Source: Thalassospira lucentensis (GTDB lineage Bacteria; Pseudomonadota; Alphaproteobacteria; Rhodospirillales; Thalassospiraceae). From it: a stretch of 64,000 nucleotides of DNA. The stretch spans positions 372,001 through 436,000 of the forward strand of contig NZ_JAATOV010000001.1 in assembly GCF_011806425.1 (NCBI RefSeq), read 5' to 3'. Shown here piece by piece: positions 17,076-27,225 of this stretch. The notes under the pieces were generated by a model. That model ran no database searches. It had not been told where the DNA came from and worked only from the letters and a program-made list of their open reading frames with translations. The position numbers and the translations under genes are program-made. Numbering within the stretch: the first letter of the stretch is position 1; the number at the start of each line of letters is the position of its first letter.

Positions 17076-18974
17076 GTGAAATCATACGCAAACATCTTTT
17101 TGGGTATTTTGGCAGTCATGTTGATGGACGTGCCAACATCCTCTGCGACTGATTTTGGACAAGCCCCGATCCTTGCAAAGCAAGTCAAGGACGGCACCCT
17201 GCCCCCGATTGATGAACGTCTTCCCAGCACGCCGATGATCGTAACCCCCAATGACAAAATTGGTGCGTATGGCGGCACATGGAAAATGGCCCAGCGCGGT
17301 ACGCGCGATCATGCCCTGTTGATCCGCAATATTGGTTATGAGCCCCTGCTACGCTGGACGCCGCAATGGACAACAACGGTGCCCAATGTCGCACTTTCAT
17401 TTCAGCCAAGTAGCGATGCGACAGAGTTCTTCTTTCGGCTGCGTCCGGGAATGCGTTGGTCTGATGGCGCACCATTTGACGCCGACGATATCATTTTTTG
17501 GTACGAAGACATCCTGAACAACCCGGCCTTCTCAGAGAACGTGCCAGAATGGTTGAATGCAGGCGGCAACACCGTCCAAGTCGATAAAATCGACGAAACA
17601 ACGGTCGCATTCCGGTTCAGCACGCCTTATGGCCTGTTCCCAACCGCCCTTGCACGGCCCGAAGGGGTCGAACCGGTCAGTTATCCCGCCCATTTCTTAA
17701 AACCGCTTTTGCCCAAATACAATGCCAAGGCAGACGAAGAAGCCCGTGCGCAGGGATTTTCCGGCTGGAAAGACCGTTTTATCAATGTCTTTGGCGTTCC
17801 GGGTTCAATTGATGATCCAAGTCGCTGGCACAGCCCGGATGTACCGACACTCAATGCGTGGGTTTTAACCGGTGTTTACGGCGAGGATGATCCGCTCATC
17901 GCCAAACGGAATCCCTATTACTGGAAGATCGATCCGATGGGGCGTCAGTTGCCCTATATCGATCAAGTCGCCTTTACGCGGGTACCGTCAAAAAGTGCCG
18001 CGGCCGACGCGGCGATTGCCGGAAAGGTCAATATGCAAGAACGGCATGTCAGTGCGCGCGCAGATGAAATTCTGGCGGCCAATGACAATTTGCAGCCCTT
18101 TACCCTGATCGAAAGCGACATGAATTACCTGACCTTATCTTTGAACCTGAATGATAAGGACACGGTTCTGCGCAAGATTTTCCAGGACAAGAATTTCCGC
18201 GTTGCTTTGTCCTATGCCATTGATCGCGAAGCCATTATTTCACGCTTTGCGCCGGGTGCGCTTCCGCATCAGGCCGCCCCACGGCCAGAAAGCCCACTGT
18301 ATCGGGCCGTACTGGCACGGCAATTCATAAGCCACGATCCAGACTTGGCCACGGATTTCTTGGCAAAAGCAAACCTGTCGCAAAAAGACGAAGACGGTTT
18401 TTTACTGCGTCCTGACGGCAAACGCCTGTCCTTTACGATTGATACCGAAGGTGCCGATCGTTTCGAGATGCTCAGTGCCGTCATTCAGTATTGGCGCGAT
18501 CTTGGCATTGACGTTACCGCCCGCAATTTATCGCGCGATGTTTTTGTGACCTCGCGCGAAAAGAATGACCATCAAGCAAGTGCTTGGGGCGGTGATGGTG
18601 GCCTCGATGCCATGGTCATCCCAATCAACTACCTACCTGTGTCGGCGGATTCGTCGTGGTTTGCGACAGGATGGGCCAATTGGTACGTGAACCCCGATAG
18701 TACCGATGCCATAACGCCACCATTACCTGTGCAAGAGCAACTTGCGCTGTATGATTTGCTTAAAGCGACGGCAAATTCGGAAAAACAAATGCAACTGATG
18801 CGCGACATCCTCGACATCAGCGCAGATCAGTTTTACGCTATGGGAATTGCGCTTCCGCTTAATCGCAAAGGGGTGGTGGCAAAGAACTTCCATAACGTTC
18901 CAAAGGTCATGCCCGCAGCCTGGAGTTATGCCACGCCTGCGCCGACAAACCCTAGTCAGTACTATATAGATTAG
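17076..18974 (+). CDS. ABC transporter substrate-binding protein, family 5 (peptide/opine type)
   Basis: A 632-residue periplasmic solute-binding protein. GTG at 17076 (or TTG at 17073) gives a signal peptide, MKSYANIFLGILAVMLM, cleaved near SSATDF. Family-5 motifs include YEPLLRW near the N terminus, FFFRLRPGMRWSDGAPFDADDI (the characteristic RxGxKWSDGxPFxAxD block), YWKIDPMGRQLPYID, and VALSYAIDREAI late in the fold. The YG.PF/QLPYID features are those of the opine/oligopeptide-type binding proteins that are about 600 residues long. No permease or ATPase genes accompany it. Instead a hybrid kinase follows 51 bases later, so it may serve as a periplasmic sensor partner rather than a transporter part. 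Confidence 0.88.
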   Translation: MKSYANIFLGILAVMLMDVPTSSATDFGQAPILAKQVKDGTLPPIDERLPSTPMIVTPNDKIGAYGGTWKMAQRGTRDHALLIRNIGYEPLLRWTPQWTTTVPNVALSFQPSSDATEFFFRLRPGMRWSDGAPFDADDIIFWYEDILNNPAFSENVPEWLNAGGNTVQVDKIDETTVAFRFSTPYGLFPTALARPEGVEPVSYPAHFLKPLLPKYNAKADEEARAQGFSGWKDRFINVFGVPGSIDDPSRWHSPDVPTLNAWVLTGVYGEDDPLIAKRNPYYWKIDPMGRQLPYIDQVAFTRVPSKSAAADAAIAGKVNMQERHVSARADEILAANDNLQPFTLIESDMNYLTLSLNLNDKDTVLRKIFQDKNFRVALSYAIDREAIISRFAPGALPHQAAPRPESPLYRAVLARQFISHDPDLATDFLAKANLSQKDEDGFLLRPDGKRLSFTIDTEGADRFEMLSAVIQYWRDLGIDVTARNLSRDVFVTSREKNDHQASAWGGDGGLDAMVIPINYLPVSADSSWFATGWANWYVNPDSTDAITPPLPVQEQLALYDLLKATANSEKQMQLMRDILDISADQFYAMGIALPLNRKGVVAKNFHNVPKVMPAAWSYATPAPTNPSQYYID

Positions 18975-19025
18975 GACGACCAAAAAGATCACTCGCACGG
19001 GTGACGACAGGGGGAAAAGAACCGC

Positions 19026-21383
19026 GTGAAGAAGCTGTTGGACCGAATGATCGGCAGTTTGGTTTTCAAAATCGCACTTTCGATTGTGATCGTGGAAACC
19101 ATTCTACTGGGACTTTTTGGCTTCTATTACGTTCAGTATTTTGGTGCCGAAATTGACCGTCGGATTACCGAACAAATCAGCGCCCCCGGTCGACTTATTC
19201 AGGACGAGCAGCTTAAAATCTCGGTGATCAGTGACGCCCAGCAGATGGAGCTTTTGCTGGGCCCCCATGTGCGCCAGGCCATGGCAATTGCCTTTGACGG
19301 CACGATCTATCACGCGATGGACCCGATGATGATCGGGCGGACGATCAAAGACCTTCCTGATTTCCCGGCTGACGCGTTGCGATCAGATATGGAAAAAGAG
19401 GTGCTGTTTACCGCCGATGATCGCGATGGCCGTTATATGGTCAGCATCACGCCGCTGTTTGCGCTAAATGCCAACCAACCGTTTATGTATGCCTATTTCA
19501 AGGTATCGACCCAAGGGCTTGAAGAAAGCCAGCGACAGATGCAGTCGGTTCTGATCATTGGTTCGGCGACCTGTATTTTACTGACGTCGCTCTTGATCTT
19601 TTTGTTTACCCAGCAAACCGTCCTTAAGCGCCTGATTGCCGCAGCACAGTTTGTTAATGACATCCAGATTGGCAATTTAAGTTCACGCCTTACGCCAATG
19701 GGGCGCGATGAAATCGGGACGCTGGAAAGTGGCCTGAATGCCATGGCAGAAAGTCTTGAGCGCCGAACGCTTCAGCATCAGGCCGCACAAGATGCCCTGC
19801 GCGATAGCGAAGAACGCTTTCGCGACTTTACCCTGTCATCAGCGGACTGGTACTGGGAAATGGGGCCTGATTTAAAAATCGTCTTTGCGTCCCATAAATT
19901 CTATCAGCTGGTCGAGGATATCAACGGATCCCCGCAAGGAAAGACCTTTGATAAGCTGGGGCTTCATTGCGAAGGGCCGGGCGGATGGCGGCACCTTAAT
20001 TCGCGGTTGGCCGCACATCTTATGTTCCAGAACATCGAATTTTCGTGGATGTCGCGCCAAGGTGAAAAGCATTTCGGGCGCATCAATGGCGTGCCAGTTT
20101 TTGAAATTGATGGCACGTTCAAAGGATATCGCGGCACCGGCAGCGACATCACCGCCGAGCGCCGCGCGGCCGAGGAACAACAAGTTCTTCAACGCCAATT
20201 GGCCACATCGCAGAAACTTGAAGCCGTTGGGCAAATGGCAGGCGGGGTTGCGCATGAATTTAACAACTGCCTTGCCGGTATTTTAAGCTTTGCCGAAGTG
20301 GCCCGCGCCAAAATTGATGATCCGGAGCGGGTCAAAGAATATCTTGATCATGTCATTTCACTGGGCGAACGCGCGACCAGCGTTGCCGATCAGCTTTTGA
20401 TGTTTTCACGCCGACGGATTGATCAACCAACCAATGTTCGGGTGCAAAGCGTCTTTAACGAGATGGAAAAGCTTCTTACCACGATGCTTGAACATCGGAT
20501 CACACTTCATATCTGGTCGGACGATCCGGAACTTTGTACCCGCGTTGACCCAACCCAACTGTCGGCTTGTTTGCTGAACCTTGCGATTAATGCCCGTGAT
20601 GCGATGCCCGATGGCGGCACATTGCAAATATCATCGCACAGCGTTGATATTCCACCCTTGGCACAACGTGACGCGGATGATGACGCCGAAACCTATCCCG
20701 ACAATGTCGCGGGTAAGTTTGTTGTCATCACGGTTCAAGATACCGGTTCTGGCATCCCCGACGAGGTTTTAGACAACATTTTCGACCCCTTCTTCTCAAC
20801 CAAGGAGCCGGGCAAGGGAACCGGTCTTGGTCTTTCGATTGTTCATAGCTGGGTCGAGGAAGCAAACGGGTTTATCAATGTTGAAACCATAGAAGGCGAA
20901 GGAACGACCTTCTCTGTGTATCTTCCGTTTGCAGAAAGCGCAGATGTCCAAGCCCTGCCGCAAAATGTCATTGCCAACATTCCGGGCAATGGCGAGCGCG
21001 TTTTGGTGGTCGATGATGAACAGTCTTTGCGGACAACGGCGGGCATCATCCTTGACGATGCTGGTTTTCAGCCGGTTTCCGCCAAAAGCACCGAAGAAGC
21101 GCTTGAGATTCTAAAAGCGACCGAAGAAACCGACAAAATCGATGTGATCCTGACCGATGTTGTCATGTCCGGGCGCAGTGGCCCGCAACTGGTCATCGAA
21201 GCATTGCGCCAAAACCCCGATTACGGTGTTGTCTTTATGTCTGGCTATCCCGCGCGGTCGCAAAAGGAACTCGATAAGCTTTTGGGTAATTACGTGTTTA
21301 TCAAAAAACCGTTCCGGCCAGCGCAATTACAAAAAGCCATCCATGATGCGTTGGCACTGCGCGACAATCGCAGGAACGTCTAG
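19026..21383 (+). CDS. Hybrid sensor histidine kinase/response regulator
   Basis: A 785-residue hybrid kinase with GTG start. Order: membrane segment (about 12-36), periplasmic sensor region (37-172), second membrane segment (about 173-197), HAMP (about 198-250), PAS-like domain (about 262-380), HisKA with [15 protein letters not shown] (phospho-His410), and HATPase with [21 protein letters not shown] and [16 protein letters not shown] receiver domain follows (about 657-775) with VVDDEQSL and phosphoacceptor D711 in ILTDVVMSG. The H-E-F-N-N box is the class used by NtrB-like hybrid kinases. It lies 51 bases behind a lone solute-binding protein gene, probably as an operon, which suggests that the binding protein presents the ligand. 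No separate output regulator is adjacent. Confidence 0.92.
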   Translation: MKKLLDRMIGSLVFKIALSIVIVETILLGLFGFYYVQYFGAEIDRRITEQISAPGRLIQDEQLKISVISDAQQMELLLGPHVRQAMAIAFDGTIYHAMDPMMIGRTIKDLPDFPADALRSDMEKEVLFTADDRDGRYMVSITPLFALNANQPFMYAYFKVSTQGLEESQRQMQSVLIIGSATCILLTSLLIFLFTQQTVLKRLIAAAQFVNDIQIGNLSSRLTPMGRDEIGTLESGLNAMAESLERRTLQHQAAQDALRDSEERFRDFTLSSADWYWEMGPDLKIVFASHKFYQLVEDINGSPQGKTFDKLGLHCEGPGGWRHLNSRLAAHLMFQNIEFSWMSRQGEKHFGRINGVPVFEIDGTFKGYRGTGSDITAERRAAEEQQVLQRQLATSQKLEAVGQMAGGVAHEFNNCLAGILSFAEVARAKIDDPERVKEYLDHVISLGERATSVADQLLMFSRRRIDQPTNVRVQSVFNEMEKLLTTMLEHRITLHIWSDDPELCTRVDPTQLSACLLNLAINARDAMPDGGTLQISSHSVDIPPLAQRDADDDAETYPDNVAGKFVVITVQDTGSGIPDEVLDNIFDPFFSTKEPGKGTGLGLSIVHSWVEEANGFINVETIEGEGTTFSVYLPFAESADVQALPQNVIANIPGNGERVLVVDDEQSLRTTAGIILDDAGFQPVSAKSTEEALEILKATEETDKIDVILTDVVMSGRSGPQLVIEALRQNPDYGVVFMSGYPARSQKELDKLLGNYVFIKKPFRPAQLQKAIHDALALRDNRRNV

Positions 21384-21667
21384 GCAGACGGTTCGCCAAA
21401 ACGGTTTTACCCTTCACGCTGGTCGATTCTTACCGACTTGTGGTTGCCTCTAGGCGAATACCAGCCGCCGCCTTAAAATTTTCTTTACCTTTTTGGCACC
21501 GCTAATGCGTTGTTTTATAAGCCATTGCACACCCCTGCGCTACCGTTCCGATGTGTGGTGTGACAACCGTCACTTTATTTTACACCCGACATAGCCCAAT
21601 CTTACGTATGGTATTCTCCTTCTTTTGGCATGAGAAATACCGAAATTGATGATGGAATGAGGTCAGG

Positions 21668-21889
21668 ATGATCGGTTCAGTTCAGGGTTCAGGATTAAGC
21701 GCAGCAGCACAGGCTGTAAACGAGGCGATCACACCAGGTGGATCAGGCCCGTCTTTGCCGTTTGCTGCCGCTGAAGGTGCGATTAACAAGGCGACCAGCC
21801 TTGCCAAAACGATCGGTTCTATTGTGACAGAACATCAGCCGCTTGAAACAAGCGGCGCACGCGGGACCAAAGTGAACATTTTAACGTAA
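21668..21889 (+). CDS. Tiny hypothetical protein with C-terminal RGTKVNILT
   Basis: A 73-residue protein I do not recognise, with a good ribosome site (GAGGTCAGG) and its own strong terminator, so it is probably expressed. The first 60 residues are small, alanine- and glycine-rich and without cysteine. The C terminus, SGARGTKVNILT, closely matches that of the next small gene (ARRGTYLNILL), and a looser match ends the unrelated protein at 41420-42448. It has no membrane segment. The common tail suggests a shared C-terminal recognition signal. Function is unknown. Confidence 0.7.
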   Translation: MIGSVQGSGLSAAAQAVNEAITPGGSGPSLPFAAAEGAINKATSLAKTIGSIVTEHQPLETSGARGTKVNILT

Positions 21890-21913
21890 TTTTCCCTGTC
21901 GTTAGCGTCCCCT

Positions 21914-21940
21914 GGGGTGGCAGTTGCCACCCTTTTTTTT
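21914..21940 (+). terminator. Intrinsic terminator of the 21668 gene
   Basis: GGGTGGCA pairs with TGCCACCC across a minimal loop, followed directly by eight T residues (21933-21940). It is a textbook rho-independent terminator, 25 bases after the stop codon. Confidence 0.92.
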
Positions 21941-22115
21941 GTCCGAATGCTGGTGCAATTTATCTGCTGCCTAGAGTTACGCTGCTCAGCCAACAGCTGG
22001 ACGAAAACGACTTGTATGGCTGGGCTTAATGCCCTGCTGCCCGGTTCATGACAAAACACGCAACGCATGTTAAGATCACGTCTTCTTAACCCTAAATGAT
22101 ATTGTCAGCGGTAAA

Positions 22116-22346
22116 ATGCCCACCAACAGAATTGGCACTGGATCATCCCAAACAGGCTTGCAGGATGCCCGCACCACCCAGCAGGGTGTTGGCGTACGTG
22201 CCCGTGGGCGGTTGCCAGCCAATCCGGATCAGCCATCCCCTGACAGCTTCATTGCCGCACAGCTTGCCCGGTTGCGCAATCTGATTGCCACCGACCAAAT
22301 TGACCACAATGCGCGGCGCGGCACCTATCTGAATATCCTGCTGTAA
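22116..22346 (+). CDS. Tiny hypothetical protein with C-terminal RGTYLNILL
   Basis: A 76-residue protein, probably real because it ends with the same motif as the preceding small gene. The ribosome site is weak (AGCGGTAAA) and overlapping frames exist, but only this frame yields the matching tail NARRGTYLNILL. The middle is a basic, proline-containing linker, then a predicted helix FIAAQLARLRNLIATDQID. It has no signal peptide or cysteine. It converges with gltB. Function is unknown; see the finding on the shared C-terminal motif. Confidence 0.6.
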   Translation: MPTNRIGTGSSQTGLQDARTTQQGVGVRARGRLPANPDQPSPDSFIAAQLARLRNLIATDQIDHNARRGTYLNILL

Positions 22347-22494
22347 AAGTCTGGGCTTTGTGCTTTTGGGCGCAGTTATGTAGTCCTGTAATCGTTCCCG
22401 CCATATCCCAACATTTCCCAACAAAACGGCCTGTCGGCAGCCCTTCAACGAAGGCCTAGTGCGGCTTATCCCCGATACTCATCGCAATAAAAAA

Positions 22495-22515
22495 GGCGGG
22501 TCATTCTTACCCGCC
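22495..22515 (-). terminator. Second terminator hairpin downstream of gltB
   Basis: GGCGGGT at 22495-22501 pairs with ACCCGCC at 22509-22515. Read leftward the stem is followed by TTTTTTATT, a good T tract for the gltBD transcript. Read rightward it is followed by ATTTTC and may also stop the 22116 transcript. Confidence 0.75.
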
Positions 22516-22550
22516 ATTTTCATATCTGGTTGCAAGTCGGCCAAGAAAAG

Positions 22551-22574
22551 AGCCCCGTACCGAAGTACGGGGCT
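22551..22574 (-). terminator. First terminator hairpin downstream of gltB
   Basis: A perfect 10-bp stem, AGCCCCGTAC with GTACGGGGCT, closes a four-base CGAA loop. Read leftward it is followed by CTTTTCTT. It lies 55 bases after the gltB stop and, with the hairpin at 22495, forms a tandem terminator. Confidence 0.85.
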
Positions 22575-22629
22575 AGTTTATTTGTCCAGGTGTGTTGGAC
22601 AAGGGAGCTTGCGCAAAAGCGTGATCAGA

Positions 22630-25600
22630 TCACGCAGTTGCCTGGTCTTCGCTCATCGAGCGAATGGGGTGTTCCAGCTTGTCGACGATTTCCTTTGGCA
22701 CGATCTGCCAGAAGTTACCGCGTTCACGATCCCAGTTATCAAGAATGGTTCGTGCATAGCCGCTTTCGGTTTCCAAGACGTGTTCCTGGATCAGGGAACG
22801 ACATTGTTCATCCCAGTGGTCGGTTTCGATGCGCTGGTAGAGGATCGAACCATCATTGACCACATCAGGGAATGTGCCATCGACGTCATAGATGAAGGCC
22901 ATGCCGCCGGTCATGCCAGCGCCAAAGTTTTCACCAACCGAGCCAAGGATAACTGCGGTACCACCGGTCATGTATTCACAACCGTTCGAGCCACATCCTT
23001 CGACCACGACAAGCGCGCCGGAGTTACGCACACAGAAACGTTCACCGGCCTGACCCGCAGCAAACAACTTACCAGCCGACGCGCCATACAAAATGGTGTT
23101 GCCAATGATGGTGTTTTCGTTGGTCTTAAGCGGGCTGGATGGACGTGGACGCAAAACAATCGTCCCGCCCGACAGGCCCTTACCGACGTAATCGTTGGCA
23201 TCGCCCTGTACTTCGATCTTAAGACCCTGCACGGCAAAGGCCCCAAGCGACTGCCCTGCAGACCCGCGCAGACGTACATGCAAATGCCCCGGCTTCAGGC
23301 CGGTCATGCCGTATTTCTGCGTGATCAGGGACGACATCCGCGTGCCAATGGCGCGCTGGGTATTTTGGATGTTGTACTGAAGCTGCATCTTTTCGCCGTC
23401 TTCAAGAAGCGCGTGCGCATCCTTGATCATCTGAGCGTCAAGCGTATCAGGCACTTCGTTACGACCAATCGTCGTGCAGAAACGTGCATGACCACCAGCA
23501 TCGGCCTGAGCCAGAAGCGGGTTCAAATCAAGGTCAACAAGGTCTTTCGCGCCACGGTGAACCTGCTGAAGCAGTTCCGAGCGACCGATCACATCTTCAA
23601 GCTTGTCATAGCCAAGCTCGGCCAGAACGTCTTTGACTTCCTCGGCCATGAAGGTGAACAGGTTAACCAACTTGTCCGCGGTGCCAACGAATTTGGCGCG
23701 CAGTGCCGGGTCCTGCGTACAGACACCAACCGGGCATGTGTTGGAATGGCACTGACGCACCATGATGCACCCAAGGGCGATCAGGGATGCGGTCCCGATA
23801 CCGAATTCTTCGGCACCAAGCATCGCGCCAATCACAACGTCACGGCCGGTTTTAAAGCCGCCATCGACGCGCAATTTAACCTTATCGCGCAGGTTGTTGA
23901 GCGTCAGAACCTGATTGACTTCCGACAGGCCCATTTCCCATGGAATACCGGCATATTTGATCGAGGTCTGCGGGCTTGCACCCGTACCACCGTCGTACCC
24001 GGAAATCAGGATCACGTCGGCTTTTGCCTTGGCAACACCAGCTGCAATCGTTCCAACACCTGAACGCGACACCAGTTTCACACAGACCTTACAACGCGGG
24101 TTGATCTGTTTAAGGTCATAGATCAGCTGGGCCAGATCTTCGATCGAATAGATGTCATGGTGCGGCGGCGGTGAAATCAGGGTAACGCCCGGCGTTGCAT
24201 TACGCAGCTGCGCAATTTCGACCGTGACCTTAAAGCCTGGAAGCTGACCACCTTCGCCCGGTTTTGCACCCTGGGCGACTTTGATCTGAATTTCTTCACA
24301 GTTATTCAGATATTCAGCCGTCACCCCAAAGCGACCCGAAGCAACCTGCTTGATCGAGGAACGCGCATTGTCACCGTTCGCACGCGGACGGAAACGTTCA
24401 CGCGATTCCCCGCCTTCGCCGGAGTTCGATTTTGCACCGATCCGGTTCATGGCAATGGCAAGGGCTTCGTGGGCCTCGGTCGACAGAGCCCCGTGGGACA
24501 TGCCCGGTGTCACGAAACGCTTACGGATTTCGGTGATGCTTTCGACCGTGTCCTGATGAACCGGTTTGCGATCACTTCTGAAATCAAGCAAATCACGAAG
24601 ATGCAGCGGCTCGCGGGAGCGCAGACCTTCGGAAAACTTGCGGAATGTGTTGTAGCTGCCTGTGGTTACAGACGACTGCAAGGTATGGATCAGCGGACCG
24701 GTCCAAACATGGCGTTCGCCCGAACGGCGGTATTTGTACAAACCACCAACCGGCAAAGTCACAACATTGCCGTTGAAAGCTTCTTTGTGCTGGGCGATGC
24801 AACGACGCTGAATCCCCTGCAGACCAATGCCCGAAATGCGCGATGGCATGCCCGGGAAGAATTCCGCAACCAAGGAACGCGACAGGCCGAGACTTTCGAA
24901 GTTATAGCCCCCACGATAGGAACTGATGATCGAAATGCCCATCTTCGACATGATTTTGAGCAAGCCCGCATCAATCGCCGCCTTGAAACGCTGCATGACT
25001 TCGACGCTGCCCGAAACATTCGGGAACAGGCCGCGCGCATAGCGATCAAGCAAACCTTCCTGCGCGACATAGGCGTTGACCGTGGTCGCACCGACACCGA
25101 TCAAAACAGCAAAGTAATGCACATCCATGCATTCGGCTGAGCGCACGTTCAGCGAGATATAAGTACGAAGCGACGTTTTCACGAGATGGCTGTGAACGCC
25201 CCCGGTTGCCAAAACCATCGGGATGGCCGCACGGGTTTCGCAAATGCCTTCGTCGGTCAGAATGACGTGCAAAGCCCCGCCGCGCACGGCTTCTTCGGCT
25301 TCGCGCTGAATGCGTGAAATGGCTTCACGCAGGGCAAGCTTACCGCCATTGATGTCAAAGGTGGTGTCAATTTCGACCGCCGTATCGCCCATATAACCGC
25401 GCATGGCGTCATATTCGGCGTTGGTCAGAACCGGGCTTTCAAGCTGCAGCAAATCACACTGGCTTTCATCCTCATCAAGGATGTTGCCAAGGTTGCCGAG
25501 ACGGGTTTTCAGGCTCATGACCCGTGCTTCACGAAGGGAATCGATCGGCGGGTTGGTCACCTGAGAGAAGTTCTGACGGAAGAAGTGATGCAGACCGCGA

Positions 25601-27195
25601 TAACGATCCGACAAGATCGCAAGCGGGGTATCATCGCCCATCGAACCAATGGCTTCTTTGCCATCTTCGCCCATCGGATGCAGGATAAGTTCAAGATCTT
25701 CGTGGGTCAGGCCCATCGATTTCTGCAGGCGTAGCAGCTGTTCTTTATCAATGTTCGAGGCTTCAACACGATCGGCTGAAATCAGATCATCAAGCACCTT
25801 GGTGCGACCGACCCATTTGGACCAGTCACGACGGTTCGCCAGACGGTCTTTCAATTCGCCATCGTGGAACAGTTTGCCTTCTGCAAGGTTCACCGCGATC
25901 ATCTGGCCCGGGCCAAGCCGGCCTTTTTCGAGGCAGCGCTCTTCGTCGATGTGAACCATGCCGGCTTCGGAGCCAGCGATCAAAAGACCATTGCCGGTTA
26001 CCGCGTAACGCAGCGGACGCAGACCGTTGCGATCCGTCCCGCCCATCAGCCATTCACCGCCGTAAGCCGCAAGTGCGGCTGGACCGTCCCACGGTTCCAT
26101 CACGGCATTGCAATAGGCATAAAGGTTTTTATAGCTGTCTGGCGTGGATGCCTTTTTCGACCAAGCTTCTGGCACCATCATGGTTTTCACCATCGGCAGG
26201 TCACGGCCCGCACGCACCATCAGCTCAAACACGGCATCAAGAGCAGCGGAATCCGAGGAGCCCGGCTGAATGACCGGTTTAAGGTCATCAATGCTTTCAG
26301 CAAACGCATCATGTGCCATGCGTGCTTCGTGGCTTTTCATCCAGTTGACGTTACCGCGCAGCGTGTTGATTTCGCCGTTATGGGCCAAAACACGGAACGG
26401 CTGTGCCAGCGGCCAGCTTGGGAAGGTGTTGGTCGAATAGCGCTGGTGGTAAACGCAGAAGTTCGACACGAACCGCTCGTCGCGCAAATCCGGATAGAAG
26501 GTATCAACGTCTTCGGCAAGGAACATGCCCTTGTAGATAACCGAGCGGCACGACATCGAGCAGATGTAGAAATCTTTGATCGCTTCGGACAGGACAGCTT
26601 TTTCAACACGGCGACGGATCGCATACAGATCGATTTCGAACTGTTCTTCGTCAACATCGTCGCGCACACCGATCAAGACTTGTTCGATCTCGGGACGAGT
26701 CTGGTTGGCTTTTTCACCAATGACAGACACATCGACCGGCACCTGACGCCAACCCAAAATGCCGTAACCCTGTTTCAGGATTTCGGTTTCAACAATCGCA
26801 CGGCAACGTTCCTGTGCGGCCATATCAATACGCGGCAAGAAGACTTGGCCAACCGCGATCAAGGTATCAGGGGCTTCCTGATTGATGACCTTAAGGTATG
26901 CCTTAAAGAAGTCCTGCGGAATCTGAAGGTGGATACCCGCGCCATCGCCGGTTTTACCATCGGCATCAACAGCACCACGGTGCCAAATGGCTTTCAGGGC
27001 TTCGATACCAGCTTCGACAACTTCGCGGCGCGGTTTGCCATCAATCGCCCCAACAAGGCCCACACCACAGTTGGCGTGTTCTTCGGCTGGGTCATACATC
27101 CCGCTGGCCTCAAGATGGGCCGCGTTCTTTTCAAAGCGCGCGACGTCAACGGCTGCCTGGCTTTGTTCTAGTTTGTCCTGAACGATCTTGTTCAT
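22630..27195 (-). CDS. gltB: Glutamate synthase (NADPH) large subunit
   Basis: A 1521-residue glutamate synthase alpha subunit. The start at 27195 (MNKIVQDKL) has AGGAGAGAGA just upstream, in preference to an in-frame ATG overlapping that site. A 42-residue propeptide precedes the catalytic N-terminal cysteine in HANCGVGLVGAIDG (C43), which begins the class II glutaminase domain. The central and FMN-binding synthase domains follow (GYDGGTGASPQTSIKYAG, VRVDGGFKTGRDV-type FMN site), with the 3Fe-4S cysteines in CIMVRQCHSNTCPVGVC. The C-terminal GXGXG beta-helix shows GGTAVILGSVGENFGAGMTGG. It converts 2-oxoglutarate and glutamine to two glutamates with electrons from GltD. The gap to gltD is 30 bases. 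Confidence 0.98.
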   Translation of the reverse strand: MNKIVQDKLEQSQAAVDVARFEKNAAHLEASGMYDPAEEHANCGVGLVGAIDGKPRREVVEAGIEALKAIWHRGAVDADGKTGDGAGIHLQIPQDFFKAYLKVINQEAPDTLIAVGQVFLPRIDMAAQERCRAIVETEILKQGYGILGWRQVPVDVSVIGEKANQTRPEIEQVLIGVRDDVDEEQFEIDLYAIRRRVEKAVLSEAIKDFYICSMSCRSVIYKGMFLAEDVDTFYPDLRDERFVSNFCVYHQRYSTNTFPSWPLAQPFRVLAHNGEINTLRGNVNWMKSHEARMAHDAFAESIDDLKPVIQPGSSDSAALDAVFELMVRAGRDLPMVKTMMVPEAWSKKASTPDSYKNLYAYCNAVMEPWDGPAALAAYGGEWLMGGTDRNGLRPLRYAVTGNGLLIAGSEAGMVHIDEERCLEKGRLGPGQMIAVNLAEGKLFHDGELKDRLANRRDWSKWVGRTKVLDDLISADRVEASNIDKEQLLRLQKSMGLTHEDLELILHPMGEDGKEAIGSMGDDTPLAILSDRYRGLHHFFRQNFSQVTNPPIDSLREARVMSLKTRLGNLGNILDEDESQCDLLQLESPVLTNAEYDAMRGYMGDTAVEIDTTFDINGGKLALREAISRIQREAEEAVRGGALHVILTDEGICETRAAIPMVLATGGVHSHLVKTSLRTYISLNVRSAECMDVHYFAVLIGVGATTVNAYVAQEGLLDRYARGLFPNVSGSVEVMQRFKAAIDAGLLKIMSKMGISIISSYRGGYNFESLGLSRSLVAEFFPGMPSRISGIGLQGIQRRCIAQHKEAFNGNVVTLPVGGLYKYRRSGERHVWTGPLIHTLQSSVTTGSYNTFRKFSEGLRSREPLHLRDLLDFRSDRKPVHQDTVESITEIRKRFVTPGMSHGALSTEAHEALAIAMNRIGAKSNSGEGGESRERFRPRANGDNARSSIKQVASGRFGVTAEYLNNCEEIQIKVAQGAKPGEGGQLPGFKVTVEIAQLRNATPGVTLISPPPHHDIYSIEDLAQLIYDLKQINPRCKVCVKLVSRSGVGTIAAGVAKAKADVILISGYDGGTGASPQTSIKYAGIPWEMGLSEVNQVLTLNNLRDKVKLRVDGGFKTGRDVVIGAMLGAEEFGIGTASLIALGCIMVRQCHSNTCPVGVCTQDPALRAKFVGTADKLVNLFTFMAEEVKDVLAELGYDKLEDVIGRSELLQQVHRGAKDLVDLDLNPLLAQADAGGHARFCTTIGRNEVPDTLDAQMIKDAHALLEDGEKMQLQYNIQNTQRAIGTRMSSLITQKYGMTGLKPGHLHVRLRGSAGQSLGAFAVQGLKIEVQGDANDYVGKGLSGGTIVLRPRPSSPLKTNENTIIGNTILYGASAGKLFAAGQAGERFCVRNSGALVVVEGCGSNGCEYMTGGTAVILGSVGENFGAGMTGGMAFIYDVDGTFPDVVNDGSILYQRIETDHWDEQCRSLIQEHVLETESGYARTILDNWDRERGNFWQIVPKEIVDKLEHPIRSMSEDQATA

Positions 27196-27225
27196 AACGG
27201 TCTCTCTCCTCATGCGGCAGCGGGC

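Noticed and set aside
22459-24063. 534-codon plus-strand open frame over the 3' part of gltB
   Set aside because: Antisense to highly conserved gltB motifs, including the 3Fe-4S cysteines; its composition is that of reverse-complemented coding sequence, and two terminators lie at its start.
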